From Psychromonas sp. Urea-02u-13 (lineage in GTDB: Bacteria > Pseudomonadota > Gammaproteobacteria > Enterobacterales > Psychromonadaceae): 64,000 bases of DNA. Positions 27,475 to 36,953 of this stretch are shown here, one piece after another (the stretch's first letter is position 1; the number at the start of each line of letters is the position of its first letter). The translations under genes and the position numbers were made by a program. The DNA lies in NCBI RefSeq assembly GCF_002835995.1, contig NZ_PJBZ01000039.1, positions 124,001 to 188,000 of the forward strand, written 5' to 3'. The notes below the pieces were generated by a model. It made no database searches. It was not told the DNA's origin and saw nothing but the letters and a program-made list of their open reading frames with translations.

Positions 27475-28314
27475 TTATGGGTTACGGCCAAATTTAGAAA
27501 AATCTGGTTTACGTTTTTCATTGAATGCGTTACGACCTTCTTGGCCTTCTTCACTCATATAAAAAAGCATGGTTGCGTTGCCGGCTAATTCTTGTAAACC
27601 TGCCTGACCATCACAATCTGCGTTTAATGCCGCTTTTAAGCAGCGTAATGCCATTGGGCTGTTTTGTAGAATTTCACGACACCATTTAACGGTTTCTTTT
27701 TCAAGATCTGCTAAAGGCACCACTGTATTGACAAGACCCATATCAACGGCTTCTTGTGCATCATACATACGGCATAAGAACCAAATTTCACGTGCTTTCT
27801 TCTGGCCGACTATACGTGCCATATAACTCGCACCCCAGCCACCATCAAAAGATCCCACTTTAGGACCGGTTTGGCCAAACTGCGCGTTGTCTGCTGCTAT
27901 GGTTAAGTCACACATCATATGTAAAACATGACCGCCACCCACCGCATAACCTGCCACCATTGCAATGACTGGTTTCGGGCAAGTACGGATTTGGCGTTGA
28001 AAATCTAAGACATTAAGATGATGGCCACCACCAAACTCATCTTTATAACCTGAATCGCCACGAATACTCTGATCACCACCCGAACAGAAGGCGAGATCTC
28101 CTTCACCGGTTAATATAATCACGCCAATGCTTTCGTCATAACGGGCATCGTTCATGGCTTGCATCATCTCATTCACCGTTTGCGGGCGAAATGCATTACG
28201 AACCTGTGGGCGGTTAATGGTGATTTTGGCAATATCATCGGCTTTTAGATAAGTGATATCGGTAAATTCTAATTTACTGTTTAACCAAGTAATCGGGGCG
28301 TAAAAATCAGTCAT
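27475..28314 (-). CDS. menB: 1,4-dihydroxy-2-naphthoyl-CoA synthase
   Basis: Crotonase-fold enzyme that cyclises o-succinylbenzoyl-CoA to 1,4-dihydroxy-2-naphthoyl-CoA in menaquinone synthesis. The 279-aa length is close to E. coli MenB (285 aa). Visible features are [18 protein letters not shown] near the N-terminus, [19 protein letters not shown] for the oxyanion hole and substrate loop, [20 protein letters not shown], and [19 protein letters not shown]. The C-terminal end KRKPDFSKF matches the family. It is the last of four co-directional men genes here, 61 bp after menH. menC and menE, often next, are not in this window. Confidence 0.97.
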   Translation of the reverse strand: MTDFYAPITWLNSKLEFTDITYLKADDIAKITINRPQVRNAFRPQTVNEMMQAMNDARYDESIGVIILTGEGDLAFCSGGDQSIRGDSGYKDEFGGGHHLNVLDFQRQIRTCPKPVIAMVAGYAVGGGHVLHMMCDLTIAADNAQFGQTGPKVGSFDGGWGASYMARIVGQKKAREIWFLCRMYDAQEAVDMGLVNTVVPLADLEKETVKWCREILQNSPMALRCLKAALNADCDGQAGLQELAGNATMLFYMSEEGQEGRNAFNEKRKPDFSKFGRNP

Positions 28315-28375
28315 AAATAATCAACTCTATTGTCTTTATGAAGCCGTCATTAAGGTTCAAACCTCGACGATGGCA

Positions 28376-29155
28376 CTATTTTAAGTTTTGTAATATATAT
28401 TGGGCAAATTGTAGCGCATCGTGTTGATGGGTATTATGCCCAGCAAGGTCAAATTTAACGATGTTAATGTGTTTAAAGCCCTCTAATTGTGCTGAGAAGG
28501 CTTTGAATTTTTTATCTTTACCACCAAAACAATAATGCACCGCAAGTTTTGTTTGTTGTAAATAAGGCAGGGCATCTATTTGTTTACCCAAGCTGGTCGC
28601 TAATAACATGTTGGCTAATGGCACACCAAAATTATCTTCACGCTTGCTGATAATCATCTCTTTTTTTCTATCACTAAGATCGCTAAATATCGATTGGTCA
28701 TACCATTCGTATAATGTTTCTACGATGCTTTCAGTCGCAAATTTCTTCGCCCAGCTATGGTCTTGCATAAAGCGACGTTCTTTAGTGTCTTGATCTGTTA
28801 AACCGGTATGGCTTGATTCAAGTAACAAGGCAGTTAAGCGGGTATCGTTTTGAGTACGCGCGTAATCCAATGCAATGCGTCCACCAAGCGAATAACCAAT
28901 CAGTGTGTAGCTATTAACTTCAAGGTCATCAAGGGCATTCTTGATTAATTGATGGCAATGATTAAAACCATCTTTTAATGAACCTGCTGTCGCAACTGAA
29001 GCGCCGTGTCCAGGAAGATCAATGGTGACACAATGAAAATGCTCTTTGAGCAAATCGATAGTTTCATGCCAATCACTGCTACTGCCTAAAAATCCGTGTA
29101 AAAAGACTAAAGTAGGTTTACTGCGACAACCCTGTTGATGTTTATATAGTGGCAT
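28376..29155 (-). CDS. menH: 2-succinyl-6-hydroxy-2,4-cyclohexadiene-1-carboxylate synthase
   Basis: Alpha/beta hydrolase that removes pyruvate from the MenD product in menaquinone synthesis. The 259-aa length matches E. coli MenH (252 aa). Features are FLHGFLGSSSDWHETI (oxyanion region, about 19-34), the nucleophile elbow GYSLGGRIAL (serine near 89), and histidine in DLAGHNTHQHD near the C-terminus. It starts 14 bp inside the end of menD, so the two are translationally coupled. Confidence 0.94.
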   Translation of the reverse strand: MPLYKHQQGCRSKPTLVFLHGFLGSSSDWHETIDLLKEHFHCVTIDLPGHGASVATAGSLKDGFNHCHQLIKNALDDLEVNSYTLIGYSLGGRIALDYARTQNDTRLTALLLESSHTGLTDQDTKERRFMQDHSWAKKFATESIVETLYEWYDQSIFSDLSDRKKEMIISKREDNFGVPLANMLLATSLGKQIDALPYLQQTKLAVHYCFGGKDKKFKAFSAQLEGFKHINIVKFDLAGHNTHQHDALQFAQYILQNLK

Positions 29156-30869
29156 ATTGAATCTGCTCTTTTAATTGTTGCAATTGAGTCGCGCTTTGCT
29201 GATTTTCAAGCGTCACCTCAATGAGTGAGTGTTTGCCCTGTAAGCATTGATTATAAGACGCTTCAAAATCAATAAGTTGATTTGGATTGTAATAATCAAT
29301 ACAAAATTGCTCACAGCTTGCTTTAAAGTTAAGGCCATGGGGTAGTTGATAAAAAATTTCTTTTTGTAGTTCGGGTACGGGTAACTGATTGAAGATTGAA
29401 CCTCCATCATTATTAATCACAATAATAATGAAGTGACTGTGAAGCTGTTTAATCATTGCTAATGAATTCAAATCATATAAAAAAGAATTATCACCAATGA
29501 GTAGGGTGGTTATTTTTTGATTGTGTTTGGCAACGCCAATCGCGGTTGCTAACAAGCCATCAATGCCGCTCGCGCCTCTATTCGTATAAATAGGACACTT
29601 ATTTTTAAGCATAAACATATCGGCCAAACGGATCGGCATGCTATTACCTATAAATAGTTGGCTAGTGCTAGGTAATTGTTTATCTAGCTGCTCAACCACT
29701 TTCATTTCACTATAAGGTTGAATGCTCAAGAAGGGCTGGATGACCTGATGTGCAATTTGCTGATGGCATTGCTGTAGAGCATTATGCCAATCGTTATTCG
29801 TGTCAGAAGGTTCAATGATTTGCGCATCAATCCACTGCGTCGCATCGCAACTAAAACGTTTGTCGACTTGATGATGCGGGTCTATACGTGTTTCGCCGGG
29901 AGCAACTTGCTGTAATTTACCTTTAAAGTTATTGATAAAGGTCGCTAAACGTTTACTGATTAACTGCTCGCCAAACTGAATAACAATATCAGCCTGCTGT
30001 AACAAAGCATTAAAGTTATCGTTAATAAGTAATAAGTCGTAATAAGGCAGATTGTTAGTCGCACTGCATTGTGAAGACTGAATATCACTAAAGAGCAATA
30101 TATTGTTCTTTTCACAGAATTGGCTCACTGCCGTTTCCTGTTTCTGATCGGCTATTTTAGCCATGATGACCAGTACTTTTTTTCCCGTTAACGGATTCGA
30201 TTTAGGTAATGTTAGGGTTTTGTTTCTGACAAACTGAGTAAAAGGTCGGTTATTTGATGGCCATTCTTTCAAGCTAGTTAAATAGCCTTGATAATTTGTC
30301 ATCTCTGCCGTTGGATAGAGAGGCTCAGCAAAGGCGATATTAAAATGGATAGGGCCAGGTTGGTTTTGTTGTTTATTAAGGCCGTGATCAATGGTTGTTA
30401 ATAGGTAGTTTGCTTTTATGTCAGTGCTAGGTTGTACTATTTGAGCAAAAAAAACAGGATAACGTGCAAAAATATGTTGCTGCTCAATCGCTTGGTTTGC
30501 GTCACAATCAATTAATGAGGCGGGTCTGTCGGCAGAGATAACAATTAAAGGCAGACCACTCTGTTTAGCTTCAATCACCGCGGGGTATAAGTTAGCCACT
30601 GCAGTACCTGAGGTGGTGATGATAACCACGGGTTTTTGACTTGCTTGGCTCAGGCCTAATGCTAAAAATCCGAGCCCGCGTTCATCAAAGTGTATATGTG
30701 TTTTTGCGCAGGGGTGATTGGCAACCGCAAGTGTTAAGGGGGTTGAGCGTGAGCCTGGCGCAATGCAAAAATCGCTAATACCATGGCGTATTAACTCTTC
30801 AACAAAAAGTGAAGCCCATAACAAATTGATATTGCTTGCGTTAGCTGAAAATACGTCACTTACTTTCAT
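29142..30869 (-). CDS. menD: 2-succinyl-5-enolpyruvyl-6-hydroxy-3-cyclohexene-1-carboxylate synthase
   Basis: Thiamine-diphosphate enzyme joining isochorismate and 2-oxoglutarate, the first committed step to menaquinone. The 575-aa protein has the N-terminal pattern RHGISDFCIAPGSRSTPLTL and HFDERGLGFLALGLSQ (with the cofactor-activating glutamate), and the C-terminal diphosphate motif GDNSFLYDLNSL ... NNDGGSIF. Its start overlaps the menF stop by one base (TAATG), which indicates coupling. It lies between menF and menH in the usual order. Confidence 0.96.
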   Translation of the reverse strand: MKVSDVFSANASNINLLWASLFVEELIRHGISDFCIAPGSRSTPLTLAVANHPCAKTHIHFDERGLGFLALGLSQASQKPVVIITTSGTAVANLYPAVIEAKQSGLPLIVISADRPASLIDCDANQAIEQQHIFARYPVFFAQIVQPSTDIKANYLLTTIDHGLNKQQNQPGPIHFNIAFAEPLYPTAEMTNYQGYLTSLKEWPSNNRPFTQFVRNKTLTLPKSNPLTGKKVLVIMAKIADQKQETAVSQFCEKNNILLFSDIQSSQCSATNNLPYYDLLLINDNFNALLQQADIVIQFGEQLISKRLATFINNFKGKLQQVAPGETRIDPHHQVDKRFSCDATQWIDAQIIEPSDTNNDWHNALQQCHQQIAHQVIQPFLSIQPYSEMKVVEQLDKQLPSTSQLFIGNSMPIRLADMFMLKNKCPIYTNRGASGIDGLLATAIGVAKHNQKITTLLIGDNSFLYDLNSLAMIKQLHSHFIIIVINNDGGSIFNQLPVPELQKEIFYQLPHGLNFKASCEQFCIDYYNPNQLIDFEASYNQCLQGKHSLIEVTLENQQSATQLQQLKEQIQYATI

Positions 30870-32137
30870 TATTTATCTTCTGTTTGAGTGAGGATATCTA
30901 AGACTGTGTGTATTTTATTATCCAGTTCTTGCCATTCTTGATCGGCAATAGATCCTGTCACAATACCTGCACCAGCAAATAGTTTTATTTTATTAGCACT
31001 GATTAACGCACTGCGAATCGCCACGCTAAAATCACTTTTATGCTGGCTAATATAACCAACCGCACCCGCATACCAACCACGACAATAGGGTTCTTTATCA
31101 TTAATAAATTGTAATGCGGGTAATTTAGGGGTTCCACCGACAGCCGGTGTGGGATGCAACTTATAAAGTAATTCAGCATCTTTAGTGGTTGTGAGTAGCT
31201 CTGCTTTAATGGGCACACAAAGGTGCTGCACATTATGTAATTGCATTACATGGGGTTGTTCGCAATGAACTTGTGCTTTTAAACTCATCAAATTGGCGAT
31301 GATAAACTCTTGTACTAAGTAGTTTTCACGATCAATTTTTTTATCCGTGAGCAGGCTTTGTAATAATATATTATCTTCTCGGTCATTACGGCCTCGGTTG
31401 ACCGTTCCTGCTAATGCTTCTGTATGTAGTGTTCTGCCTGTACGGCTAAATAATCGCTCAGGGGAACAACCGATAAACACATCGTCTTTATTAAACTGAA
31501 AACTGAAATGGAAGCTGGCTGGATTAGCTTTTTCCCATTGGCAAAGTAAATCACAATGATCAATCGTTTCTGAACAAATGAGTTCCGTTTGGCGAGATAA
31601 GACCACCTTAGGCAGCAGCGCTTTATATTCTATACATAAGTCAACGAGCCCTGACCACTGCTGTTTACCCGGTAGATCACTGCGAGAAATTTGCAGTGTA
31701 TTCATTTTTTGTAAAGTAACGGGAGAACGCAATTTGTGGACCAGGGCGAGTGTGTCTTCGATACAAAAATTACCATCAAAATGACAGGTCAAGGTGAGGC
31801 TATTATTTTCTTCGATAAACTCTAACGCAGGGCGAATAAAGCGTGTTGCGGGGAAACCTGGCCATTGATCCCCTTGCTGTTGGAATGCGAGACCCCCGTA
31901 ATATCGTGCCTCATTACAAACATGCGGAATCGCCAGTTTGTCATCTATCGCGCCAAAACAAACAATACGTTGTTGTAACTCTTTATCTTGCCAATAAATA
32001 GCAGGGAAAATATCTATTTGTGCTTTTAATAAGGTTAACAACATGACAGGTTCAAGTGAGATGCTCAGATTTTTTTTCGGGAAATCGCCTTGCGCATTTT
32101 GAAACGCGAGTAATTGTTTACAAATTTCTTCAATCAT
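30869..32137 (-). CDS. menF: Menaquinone-specific isochorismate synthase
   Basis: Converts chorismate to isochorismate. About 422 aa from the chosen ATG at 32137; a GTG at 32215 in the same frame gives 448 aa, and neither has a strong ribosome site. E. coli MenF is 431 aa, so the shorter form is preferred. The chorismate-binding domain fills the C-terminal half, with SPERLFSRTGRTLHTEALAG, NRGRNDRED, LHPTPAVGGTPK and the final FAGAGIVTGSIADQEWQELD. It is the first gene of menFDHB and divergent from menA. Confidence 0.94.
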   Translation of the reverse strand: MIEEICKQLLAFQNAQGDFPKKNLSISLEPVMLLTLLKAQIDIFPAIYWQDKELQQRIVCFGAIDDKLAIPHVCNEARYYGGLAFQQQGDQWPGFPATRFIRPALEFIEENNSLTLTCHFDGNFCIEDTLALVHKLRSPVTLQKMNTLQISRSDLPGKQQWSGLVDLCIEYKALLPKVVLSRQTELICSETIDHCDLLCQWEKANPASFHFSFQFNKDDVFIGCSPERLFSRTGRTLHTEALAGTVNRGRNDREDNILLQSLLTDKKIDRENYLVQEFIIANLMSLKAQVHCEQPHVMQLHNVQHLCVPIKAELLTTTKDAELLYKLHPTPAVGGTPKLPALQFINDKEPYCRGWYAGAVGYISQHKSDFSVAIRSALISANKIKLFAGAGIVTGSIADQEWQELDNKIHTVLDILTQTEDK

Positions 32138-32237
32138 TGATAAAAACCACGCTTTTCTGGTATCTATATTTATAGGGGATATTTTGCTAATGTAGCGTGA
32201 AAATAACCCTGCCACAATATAGATGTTGGAATATTAG

Positions 32238-33155
32238 ATGAAGAACCTTCCTGTTTGGCTAAGCGCCCTACGTTTACGCACCTTACCACTTGCAGCCGCT
32301 TCCATTATTGTGGGTGCAGGTATCGCCGTACATCACCAGGTTTTTGACCTGTCTATCTTTTTACTGTCGCTGACGACCGCTTTGTTATTACAAATTCTTT
32401 CTAATCTAGCGAATGATTATGGCGATGCACTTAGTGGCGCGGATGATGAAAACCGAGTTGGTCCAATACGCGCCATGCAGACAGGCTTAATCACTGCGAA
32501 GGCGATGAAAAATGCCATTATAATAACCATTGCTTTGACGCTGGTCAGTGGATTGAGTTTATTATTGCTGGCATTAAATGATGACCTATTTAGTTGGTTA
32601 GTTTTCTTAGGTTTAGGTGTGCTCGCTATTATCGCCGCTATTACTTATACCCTCGGAAAGTTGCCCTATGGCTACCGTGCTTTGGGTGATGTTGCAGTAT
32701 TTTTGTTTTTTGGTTTATTAGGCGTGATTGGTAGCTTTTATCTCTACGCATTAAGTTTTGATTGGTTATTAGTCTTACCTGCATCCAGTATTGGTTTGTT
32801 ATCGGCTGCGGTTTTAAACATCAATAATATCCGTGATATCGAAAATGACCGTAAACACAATAAAACTACCTTAGTGGTGTTACTTGGCCGAGCCGCTGCT
32901 TTTAAATATCATTTGTGTTTAATCTCATTAGCGCCACTGCTTGCAGGTTATTACTTGTTTAACCTTGAAAGCACGCAAACTTGGCAATATCTGTTTTTAC
33001 TCGCGATGAGCCCATTGATTAAAAGTTGTAATGCATTAAATAGTGCCATTCATGAAAACCCATCATCGGGTGATCAATTTAATGAACAGTTAAAAAATAC
33101 TGCGATTGGCACTTTCGTTTTTGCGATGTTATTTGCACTGGTTTTAATTACTTAA
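32238..33155 (+). CDS. menA: 1,4-dihydroxy-2-naphthoate polyprenyltransferase
   Basis: Integral membrane UbiA-type prenyltransferase that attaches the polyprenyl tail in menaquinone synthesis. The 305-aa protein has about nine membrane helices and the aspartate-rich motif NDYGDALSGADDENRVGP (near residue 57), binding Mg2+ and prenyl diphosphate, plus NNIRDIENDRKHNKTTL as the second motif (near 196). It is divergent from menF, with about 100 bp between the chosen starts, so a shared regulatory region is likely. Confidence 0.96.
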   Translation: MKNLPVWLSALRLRTLPLAAASIIVGAGIAVHHQVFDLSIFLLSLTTALLLQILSNLANDYGDALSGADDENRVGPIRAMQTGLITAKAMKNAIIITIALTLVSGLSLLLLALNDDLFSWLVFLGLGVLAIIAAITYTLGKLPYGYRALGDVAVFLFFGLLGVIGSFYLYALSFDWLLVLPASSIGLLSAAVLNINNIRDIENDRKHNKTTLVVLLGRAAAFKYHLCLISLAPLLAGYYLFNLESTQTWQYLFLLAMSPLIKSCNALNSAIHENPSSGDQFNEQLKNTAIGTFVFAMLFALVLIT

Positions 33156-33172
33156 TAAAAAATCGTCTGCCC

Positions 33173-33189
33173 AAGACGACACTTTTAAT
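33173..33189 (+). terminator. Weak hairpin after menA
   Basis: A 6-bp stem, TCGTCT/AGACGA, with a 5-base loop, followed by CACTTTT, lies about 18 bp after the menA stop. The stem is short, so the call is tentative. Confidence 0.4.
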
Positions 33190-33305
33190 GAGATCTTCTC
33201 TAATAATTTGCTGTTTTTACCTATTTCAAGTGAAATTACGGTGAAAAAAACAACATATTTTCAGTTTTTTGCAATTTCTGTGTTCTGTTTAACAGTAACG
33301 TTAGG

Positions 33306-33311
33306 TATAAT
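33306..33311 (+). promoter_or_regulatory. Likely -10 box of the EF-G gene
   Basis: A perfect TATAAT lies 49 bp before the start codon. The -35 at the right distance (TTCTGT, 33283-33288) is weak. The GC-rich stretch GCGCGCGG directly after could be a stringent-response discriminator, which is inference. Confidence 0.5.
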
Positions 33312-33360
33312 GCGCGCGGAATATTGACCACAATTTTATTACTAATACAGAGTATAAAAA

Positions 33361-35457
33361 ATGACAGATTTAAGTAAATACAGAAATATCGGTATTTTCG
33401 CGCACGTTGATGCGGGTAAAACTACTACTACAGAGCGTATCCTAAAACTTACTGGCCAGATCCACAAAACTGGTGAAGTACATGACGGCGAATCTACAAC
33501 TGACTTCATGGAACAGGAAGCTGAGCGCGGTATTACTATCCAGTCTGCTGCTGTAACTTGTTTCTGGGACGATCACCGTTTTAACGTTATCGATACTCCT
33601 GGACACGTTGACTTCACTGTTGAAGTATACCGTTCTCTTAAAGTACTTGATGGTGGTATTGGTGTATTCTGTGGTTCTGGTGGTGTTGAACCACAATCAG
33701 AAACTAACTGGCGTTACGCGAATGACTCACGAGTAGCTCGTATTATCTTCGTAAACAAATTAGACCGTATGGGTGCTGATTTTTACCGCGTTGTTAAGCA
33801 AACTCAAGACGTTCTTGGTGCTAACCCACTAGTAATGGTTCTACCAATCGGTATCGAAGATGATTTCGTTGGTGTTGTTGACCTGCTTACTCGTAAAGCA
33901 TTCATCTGGGATGACTCTGGTCTTCCAGAAAACTTCAAAGTTGAAGATGTTCCTGCGGACATGGTTGACAAAGTTGAAGAATACCGTGAAATGTTGCTTG
34001 AAGAAGCACTAGGTCAAGATGATGAGCTTCTTGAAGCATATCTTGAAGGCGAAGAGCCATCTTTAGCAGACATTAAACGTTGTATCCGTATGGGTACTCG
34101 TACAATGGACTTCTTCCCAACTTACTGTGGTTCTGCATTCAAGAACAAAGGTGTTCAAAACATTCTTGACGCTGTTGTTGATTACCTACCTTGTCCAACA
34201 GATGTTGATCCACAACCGCTTACAGATGACGAAGGCGAGCCAAACGGCGAATACGCAATCGTTTCTACTGAAGAATCTTTCAAAGCACTAGCATTCAAAA
34301 TCACTGATGACCGTTTTGGTTCATTAACTTTCGTACGTATCTACTCAGGTACGTTGAAGAAAGGCGATACAATCATGAACGCTGCAACAGGTAAAACTGA
34401 GCGTGTTGGTCGTATGTGTGAAATGCAAGCAGATGATCGTAACGAACTTCAATCAGCGCAAGCGGGTGATATCATCGCTATCGTTGGTATGAAGACTAAC
34501 GTTCAAACTGGTCACACATTATGTGATCCAAAGAACCCAATCGTTCTAGAAGCAATGGTATTCCCTAACCCAGTAATCTCTATCTCTGTTACACCAAAAG
34601 ATAAAGGTTCTACTGAGAAAATGGGTATTGCTATCGGTAAAATGGTTGCAGAAGATCCTACGTTTAAAGTTGAAACTGATATCGATTCAGGCGAAACAAT
34701 CTTGTCTGGTATGGGTGAGCTTCACTTAGACATTAAAGTAGATATTCTTAAGCGTACATATGGCGTTGAGCTATTAGTTGGCGAACCTCAAGTTGCTTAC
34801 CGTGAAACTATCACGCAAGAAACTGAAGATTCTTACACGCATAAGAAACAATCTGGTGGTTCTGGTCAATTCGGTAAGATCGATTACCGTATCAAGCCTG
34901 GCGAACCTGGTTCTGGCTTTACGTTCAAATCTATCGTTACTGGTGGTAATGTACCAAAAGAATTCTTCCCAGCGATTGAGAAAGGCTTCAAAGGCATGAT
35001 GGATACTGGTGTTTTAGCTGGTTTCCCTGTACTTGACGTTGAAATTGAACTTTACGATGGTGGTTTCCACGCCGTGGATTCATCTGCAGTAGCATTTGAA
35101 TTAGCAGCACGTGGTGCATTCCGTCAGTCTATCCCTAAAGCGGGCGCACAACTTCTTGAGCCAATCATGTCTGTAGACGTGTTTACTCCTGATGACCATG
35201 TTGGTGATGTAATCGGTGACCTTAGTCGTCGTCGTGGTATGATCGCTGGTCAAGAGCCTGGTGCTTCTGGTGTTCGTATTAAAGCTGACGTACCTCTTTC
35301 AGAAATGTTTGGTTACATCGGTTCACTACGTACAATGACTTCAGGCCGTGGTCAGTTCTCTATGGAGTTCAAAAACTACATGCCTACTCCTTCTTCTGTA
35401 GCTGAAGCAGTTATTGCTAAAGTTAAAGAAGAAAAAGAAGCGGCTAAAAAGAAATAA
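33361..35457 (+). CDS. fusA: Translation elongation factor G, stand-alone copy
   Basis: GTPase that moves tRNAs and mRNA through the ribosome. The 698-aa length and the motifs [15 protein letters not shown] (P loop, about 15-29), RGITIQSAA (switch I), DTPGHVDFT (about 79-87) and [10 protein letters not shown] (about 134-143) are standard. It is not in a str operon: there is no rpsL, rpsG or tuf nearby, and menA and a repeat array flank it. Several marine gammaproteobacteria carry a second EF-G gene of this kind, so it may be a paralogue (FusA2-like); that cannot be decided without the genome. Third-position choice differs from neighbours, with many optimal-looking codons, suggesting high expression. 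Confidence 0.92.
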   Translation: MTDLSKYRNIGIFAHVDAGKTTTTERILKLTGQIHKTGEVHDGESTTDFMEQEAERGITIQSAAVTCFWDDHRFNVIDTPGHVDFTVEVYRSLKVLDGGIGVFCGSGGVEPQSETNWRYANDSRVARIIFVNKLDRMGADFYRVVKQTQDVLGANPLVMVLPIGIEDDFVGVVDLLTRKAFIWDDSGLPENFKVEDVPADMVDKVEEYREMLLEEALGQDDELLEAYLEGEEPSLADIKRCIRMGTRTMDFFPTYCGSAFKNKGVQNILDAVVDYLPCPTDVDPQPLTDDEGEPNGEYAIVSTEESFKALAFKITDDRFGSLTFVRIYSGTLKKGDTIMNAATGKTERVGRMCEMQADDRNELQSAQAGDIIAIVGMKTNVQTGHTLCDPKNPIVLEAMVFPNPVISISVTPKDKGSTEKMGIAIGKMVAEDPTFKVETDIDSGETILSGMGELHLDIKVDILKRTYGVELLVGEPQVAYRETITQETEDSYTHKKQSGGSGQFGKIDYRIKPGEPGSGFTFKSIVTGGNVPKEFFPAIEKGFKGMMDTGVLAGFPVLDVEIELYDGGFHAVDSSAVAFELAARGAFRQSIPKAGAQLLEPIMSVDVFTPDDHVGDVIGDLSRRRGMIAGQEPGASGVRIKADVPLSEMFGYIGSLRTMTSGRGQFSMEFKNYMPTPSSVAEAVIAKVKEEKEAAKKK

Positions 35458-35482
35458 TATTTCTTAATTAGCTCGTTCTTAT

Positions 35483-35517
35483 AAAACCCTAATAGTGAAA
35501 ACTGTTAGGGTTTTTTT
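35483..35517 (+). terminator. EF-G terminator
   Basis: A stem with AAAACCCTAA and TTAGGGTTTT arms and a loop of about 12 bases, followed by T residues, starts 26 bp after the stop codon. Confidence 0.88.
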
Positions 35518-35528
35518 GTATCTGTAAT

Positions 35529-35706
35529 AAAGCTGTCGGCCGTTAGCTATCAGCTGTTAGTTAAAATCTATCAGAAAGCTGTTAGCGATCAGTTGTCAGC
35601 TGTCAGTTAAAACCTATCAGAAAGCTGTTAGCGATCAGTTGTCAGCTGTCAGTTAAAACCTATCAGAAAGCTGTTAGCGATCAGTTGTCAGCTGTCAGTT
35701 AAAACC
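35529..35706. repeat. 46-bp tandem repeat array
   Basis: At least three near-identical 46-bp units (boundaries at 35574, 35620 and 35666) with the core GCTGTTAGCGATCAGTTGTC, preceded by a diverged unit. It is built from smaller AGCTGTTAG/AGCTGTCAG pieces, which pair with each other as hairpins. Confidence 0.9.
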
Positions 35707-35733
35707 TAAAACCTAAAACCTAAAACCTAAAAC
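35700..35733. repeat. TAAAACC heptamer microsatellite
   Basis: Four to five uninterrupted TAAAACC units join the 46-bp array to the array on the right. Slipped-strand change in copy number is likely. Confidence 0.88.
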
Positions 35734-35750
35734 ACTAAACCTACCGCTAA

Positions 35751-36104
35751 CCACTGCTTTTGAACTTACTGATAGCTGACCGCTGAAGGCTAATAGCTTG
35801 TCCCACTGCTTTTGAACTTACTGATAGCTGACCGCTGAAGGCTAATTTCTTGTCCCACTGCTTTTGAACTTACTGATAGCTGACCGCTGAAGGCTAATAG
35901 CTTGTCCCACTGCTTTTGAACTTACTGATAGCTGACCGCTGACCGCTGAAGGCTAATTGCTTGTCCCACTGCTTTTGAACTTACTGATAGCTGACCGCTA
36001 ATAGCTTATCCCACTGCTTTTGAACTTACTGATAGCTGACCGCTAATTGCTTGTCCCACTGCTTTTGAACTTACTGATAGCTGACAGCTGAAGACTAACA
36101 GCTT
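35751..36104. repeat. 52-bp tandem array with length-variant units
   Basis: Seven units start with CCACTGCTTTTGAAC at 35751, 35803, 35855, 35907, 35966, 36011 and 36056. Spacings are 52, 52, 52, 59, 45 and 45 bp; the differences are steps of 7 bp, reflecting gain or loss of a GACCGCT-like heptamer. This region and the array to its left fill the long gap between the EF-G gene and endA; no gene is present. Confidence 0.92.
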
Positions 36105-36138
36105 GGTTTCCTGATGATTTAGTGAGTTTTATTTAATT

Positions 36139-36186
36139 AAGCGAGTTGTTGCTGTACTGGTAAACTCGCTTTTTTATTTTATCGCT
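36139..36186 (+). terminator. Hairpin with T run upstream of endA
   Basis: Stem AAGCGAGTT/AACTCGCTT with a large loop, followed by TTTTTATTTT. It stands just before the endA signal-peptide region and could end transcription from the left or attenuate endA. Confidence 0.55.
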
Positions 36187-36195
36187 GGATTTATC

Positions 36196-36933
36196 ATCAA
36201 ATATTTCATTTTACTGCTTTTATTACCGCTTTCTGTTTTTGCCAATCAAGGTAACGAAACAAACAACTCTTTTAGCAAAGCAAAAAAAATGCTTGAAAGG
36301 GATGTTTATAAAACTGACCAAGAGCGTAAAACAATTTATTGCGAAGCGGATTTTGATGCTAAAAAGAAGGTGACTTTCCCGAGCGGTTTTAGCACGACAA
36401 AATATATAAAACGTGCAAAAAAAGTGGAATGGGAACATGTCGTTCCTGCGGAAAACTTTGGGCGTAATTTTAAAGCATGGCGTGAGGGTGATGACAGTTG
36501 TATTAATAGTAAGGGTAAAACCTTTAAAGGAAGACGCTGCGCGGAAAAGACCAATCAGCAATATCGTTTGATGCAATCAGACATGTATAACCTTTACCCT
36601 GCAATTGGCGCGGTTAATGCGAGCCGTAGTAACTATAACTTTGTTTTGTTAAATACAGAGAAAAGTAGTTTTGGTAGCTGTGCAATGAAAATTGTCAAAG
36701 GTAAAGCAGAGCCACCTAAAAATGCACGTGGCATGATTGCCCGTAGTTACCTGTATATGCACCAAACATACGACAGATATACGATGAGCCGCCAACAACT
36801 ACAGCTGATGAATGCGTGGCATAAGCAACAACCTGTTACTCAGTGGGAATGTTTACGTGGACAACGTATTGCAGAAAAACAAGGTAATGAAAGTGAAATT
36901 TTAGAGAAAAGTTGCGCCCTAGCTGGGTTTTAG
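36196..36933 (+). CDS. endA: Periplasmic endonuclease I, apparent non-standard start codon
   Basis: Secreted DNA endonuclease. The core matches E. coli EndA: KVEWEHVVPAENFG, MQSDMYNLYPAIGAVNASRSNYNF split around the H-N-H-like site, ARGMIARSYLYM, and QWECLRGQRIAEKQGN. The first ATG in frame (36289) would leave 214 aa without a signal peptide. Reading upstream in the same frame gives a clean signal sequence, IKYFILLLLLPLSVFA followed by NQGN, but no ATG, GTG or TTG. ATC at 36196, six bases after GGA, is the best candidate and gives about 245 aa (E. coli 235). Either a rare ATC start is used or a point change removed an ATG. Convergent with ypjD. Confidence 0.82.
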   Translation: MKYFILLLLLPLSVFANQGNETNNSFSKAKKMLERDVYKTDQERKTIYCEADFDAKKKVTFPSGFSTTKYIKRAKKVEWEHVVPAENFGRNFKAWREGDDSCINSKGKTFKGRRCAEKTNQQYRLMQSDMYNLYPAIGAVNASRSNYNFVLLNTEKSSFGSCAMKIVKGKAEPPKNARGMIARSYLYMHQTYDRYTMSRQQLQLMNAWHKQQPVTQWECLRGQRIAEKQGNESEILEKSCALAGF

Positions 36934-36953
36934 ATAAGGCGCTGTAAAGGTGT

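Noticed and set aside
35751-36104. CRISPR-like periodic array
   Set aside because: The whole unit is repeated, including the would-be spacer, and unit length changes in 7-bp steps.
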